Source: Azorhizobium oxalatiphilum (GTDB lineage: Bacteria; Pseudomonadota; Alphaproteobacteria; Rhizobiales; Xanthobacteraceae). From it: 64,000 nt of DNA. A program made the translations under genes and the position numbers. How positions within the stretch are numbered: position 1 is the first letter of the stretch; every line of letters starts with the position of its first letter. Under the pieces are notes generated by a model, which saw nothing but the letters and a program-made list of their open reading frames with translations, had not been told where the DNA came from and ran no database searches. Location of the stretch: assembly GCF_014635325.1 (NCBI RefSeq), contig NZ_BMCT01000002.1, forward strand, positions 711,544 to 775,543, written 5' to 3'. Positions 63,942 through 64,000 of this stretch are shown here, piece after piece.

Positions 63942-64000
63942 TCACTCGATGATCGAGGCGACGACGCCGGCGCCGACAGTGCGGCCGCCTTCACGGATAG
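63942..64000 (-). CDS. tuf: Elongation factor Tu, C-terminal end (truncated by window)
   Basis: The last 19 bases-worth of codons before a TGA (complement of 63942-63944) translate as IREGGRTVGAGVVASIIE, the invariant C-terminus of EF-Tu domain 3. The gene continues beyond the right edge. It shows that the str operon (tuf) leads directly into rpsJ, the normal order. Confidence 0.95.
   Translation of the reverse strand, partial: IREGGRTVGAGVVASIIE

Overview
The window is GC-rich (high-GC third positions nearly throughout) and carries the str/S10/spc/alpha ribosomal super-cluster on the minus strand in the usual bacterial order. It has no rpmJ, a short-LID adenylate kinase, an ATP12-type F1 assembly chaperone, and a rarA-crcB-rluC neighbourhood. 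Together with three ABC systems, a TRAP system and many solute-catabolism genes, this points to an alphaproteobacterium of the Hyphomicrobiales. The protein flavour is most like the Xanthobacteraceae (Azorhizobium/Xanthobacter/Ancylobacter), but that placement is inference. I see no rRNA, complete tRNA, CRISPR array, prophage or insertion sequence.

Layout. 1-5770: the end of a spermidine/putrescine-type ABC operon (binding protein, ATPase, fused double permease), followed by a DapA-fold lyase and an IclR regulator. 5778-8269: minus-strand hypothetical exported protein, a DnaQ-like exonuclease and a SpeE-fold protein. 8338-14644: a FadR/GntR regulator divergent from a polar amino acid ABC transporter, an N-carbamoyl-D-amino-acid hydrolase and a flavin-reductase-like protein, with a convergent Asp/Glu/hydantoin racemase; this reads as a hydantoin or N-carbamoyl-amino-acid use locus. 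14817-24220: a lipoprotein, then LysR, amidase, class III CoA-transferase, enoyl-CoA hydratase, a taurine/NMT1-type ABC transporter, a PuuE-like deacetylase and an atypical SDR, probably one regulon with a T-N11-A LysR box in front of the amidase. 24322-28755: an EAL protein that overlaps tail-to-tail a FAS1-like MaoC hydratase, which is paired with an acyl-CoA dehydrogenase and a GntP-type permease.

29130-47238 is mostly core genome: argC, a hypothetical, a GAF-GGDEF cyclase, parE, an MFS carrier, a RhlE-type helicase with a repeated Arg/Glu/Pro tail, a TfoX-domain protein, an ATP12 chaperone, a HAD phosphatase, a zinc-ribbon membrane protein, TRAP subunits Q and M, rluC, two tandem paralogous exported proteins, crcB and rarA. 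47363-64000: a DegP/HtrA protease, then rplQ back to rpsJ and the 3' end of tuf, all on the minus strand.

Themes. Several operons place a strong stem-loop right after the binding-protein gene, which fits higher expression of that first gene. The ribosomal cluster is not one uninterrupted operon: long gaps with hairpins or promoter-like sequences lie between rpsQ and rplN, rplO and secY, adk and rpsM, and rpsM and rpsK. The least explained parts are the LysR/amidase/CoA-transferase/ABC/deacetylase/SDR module and the MaoC/ACAD/GntP module beside it. Their substrates cannot be read from sequence alone.
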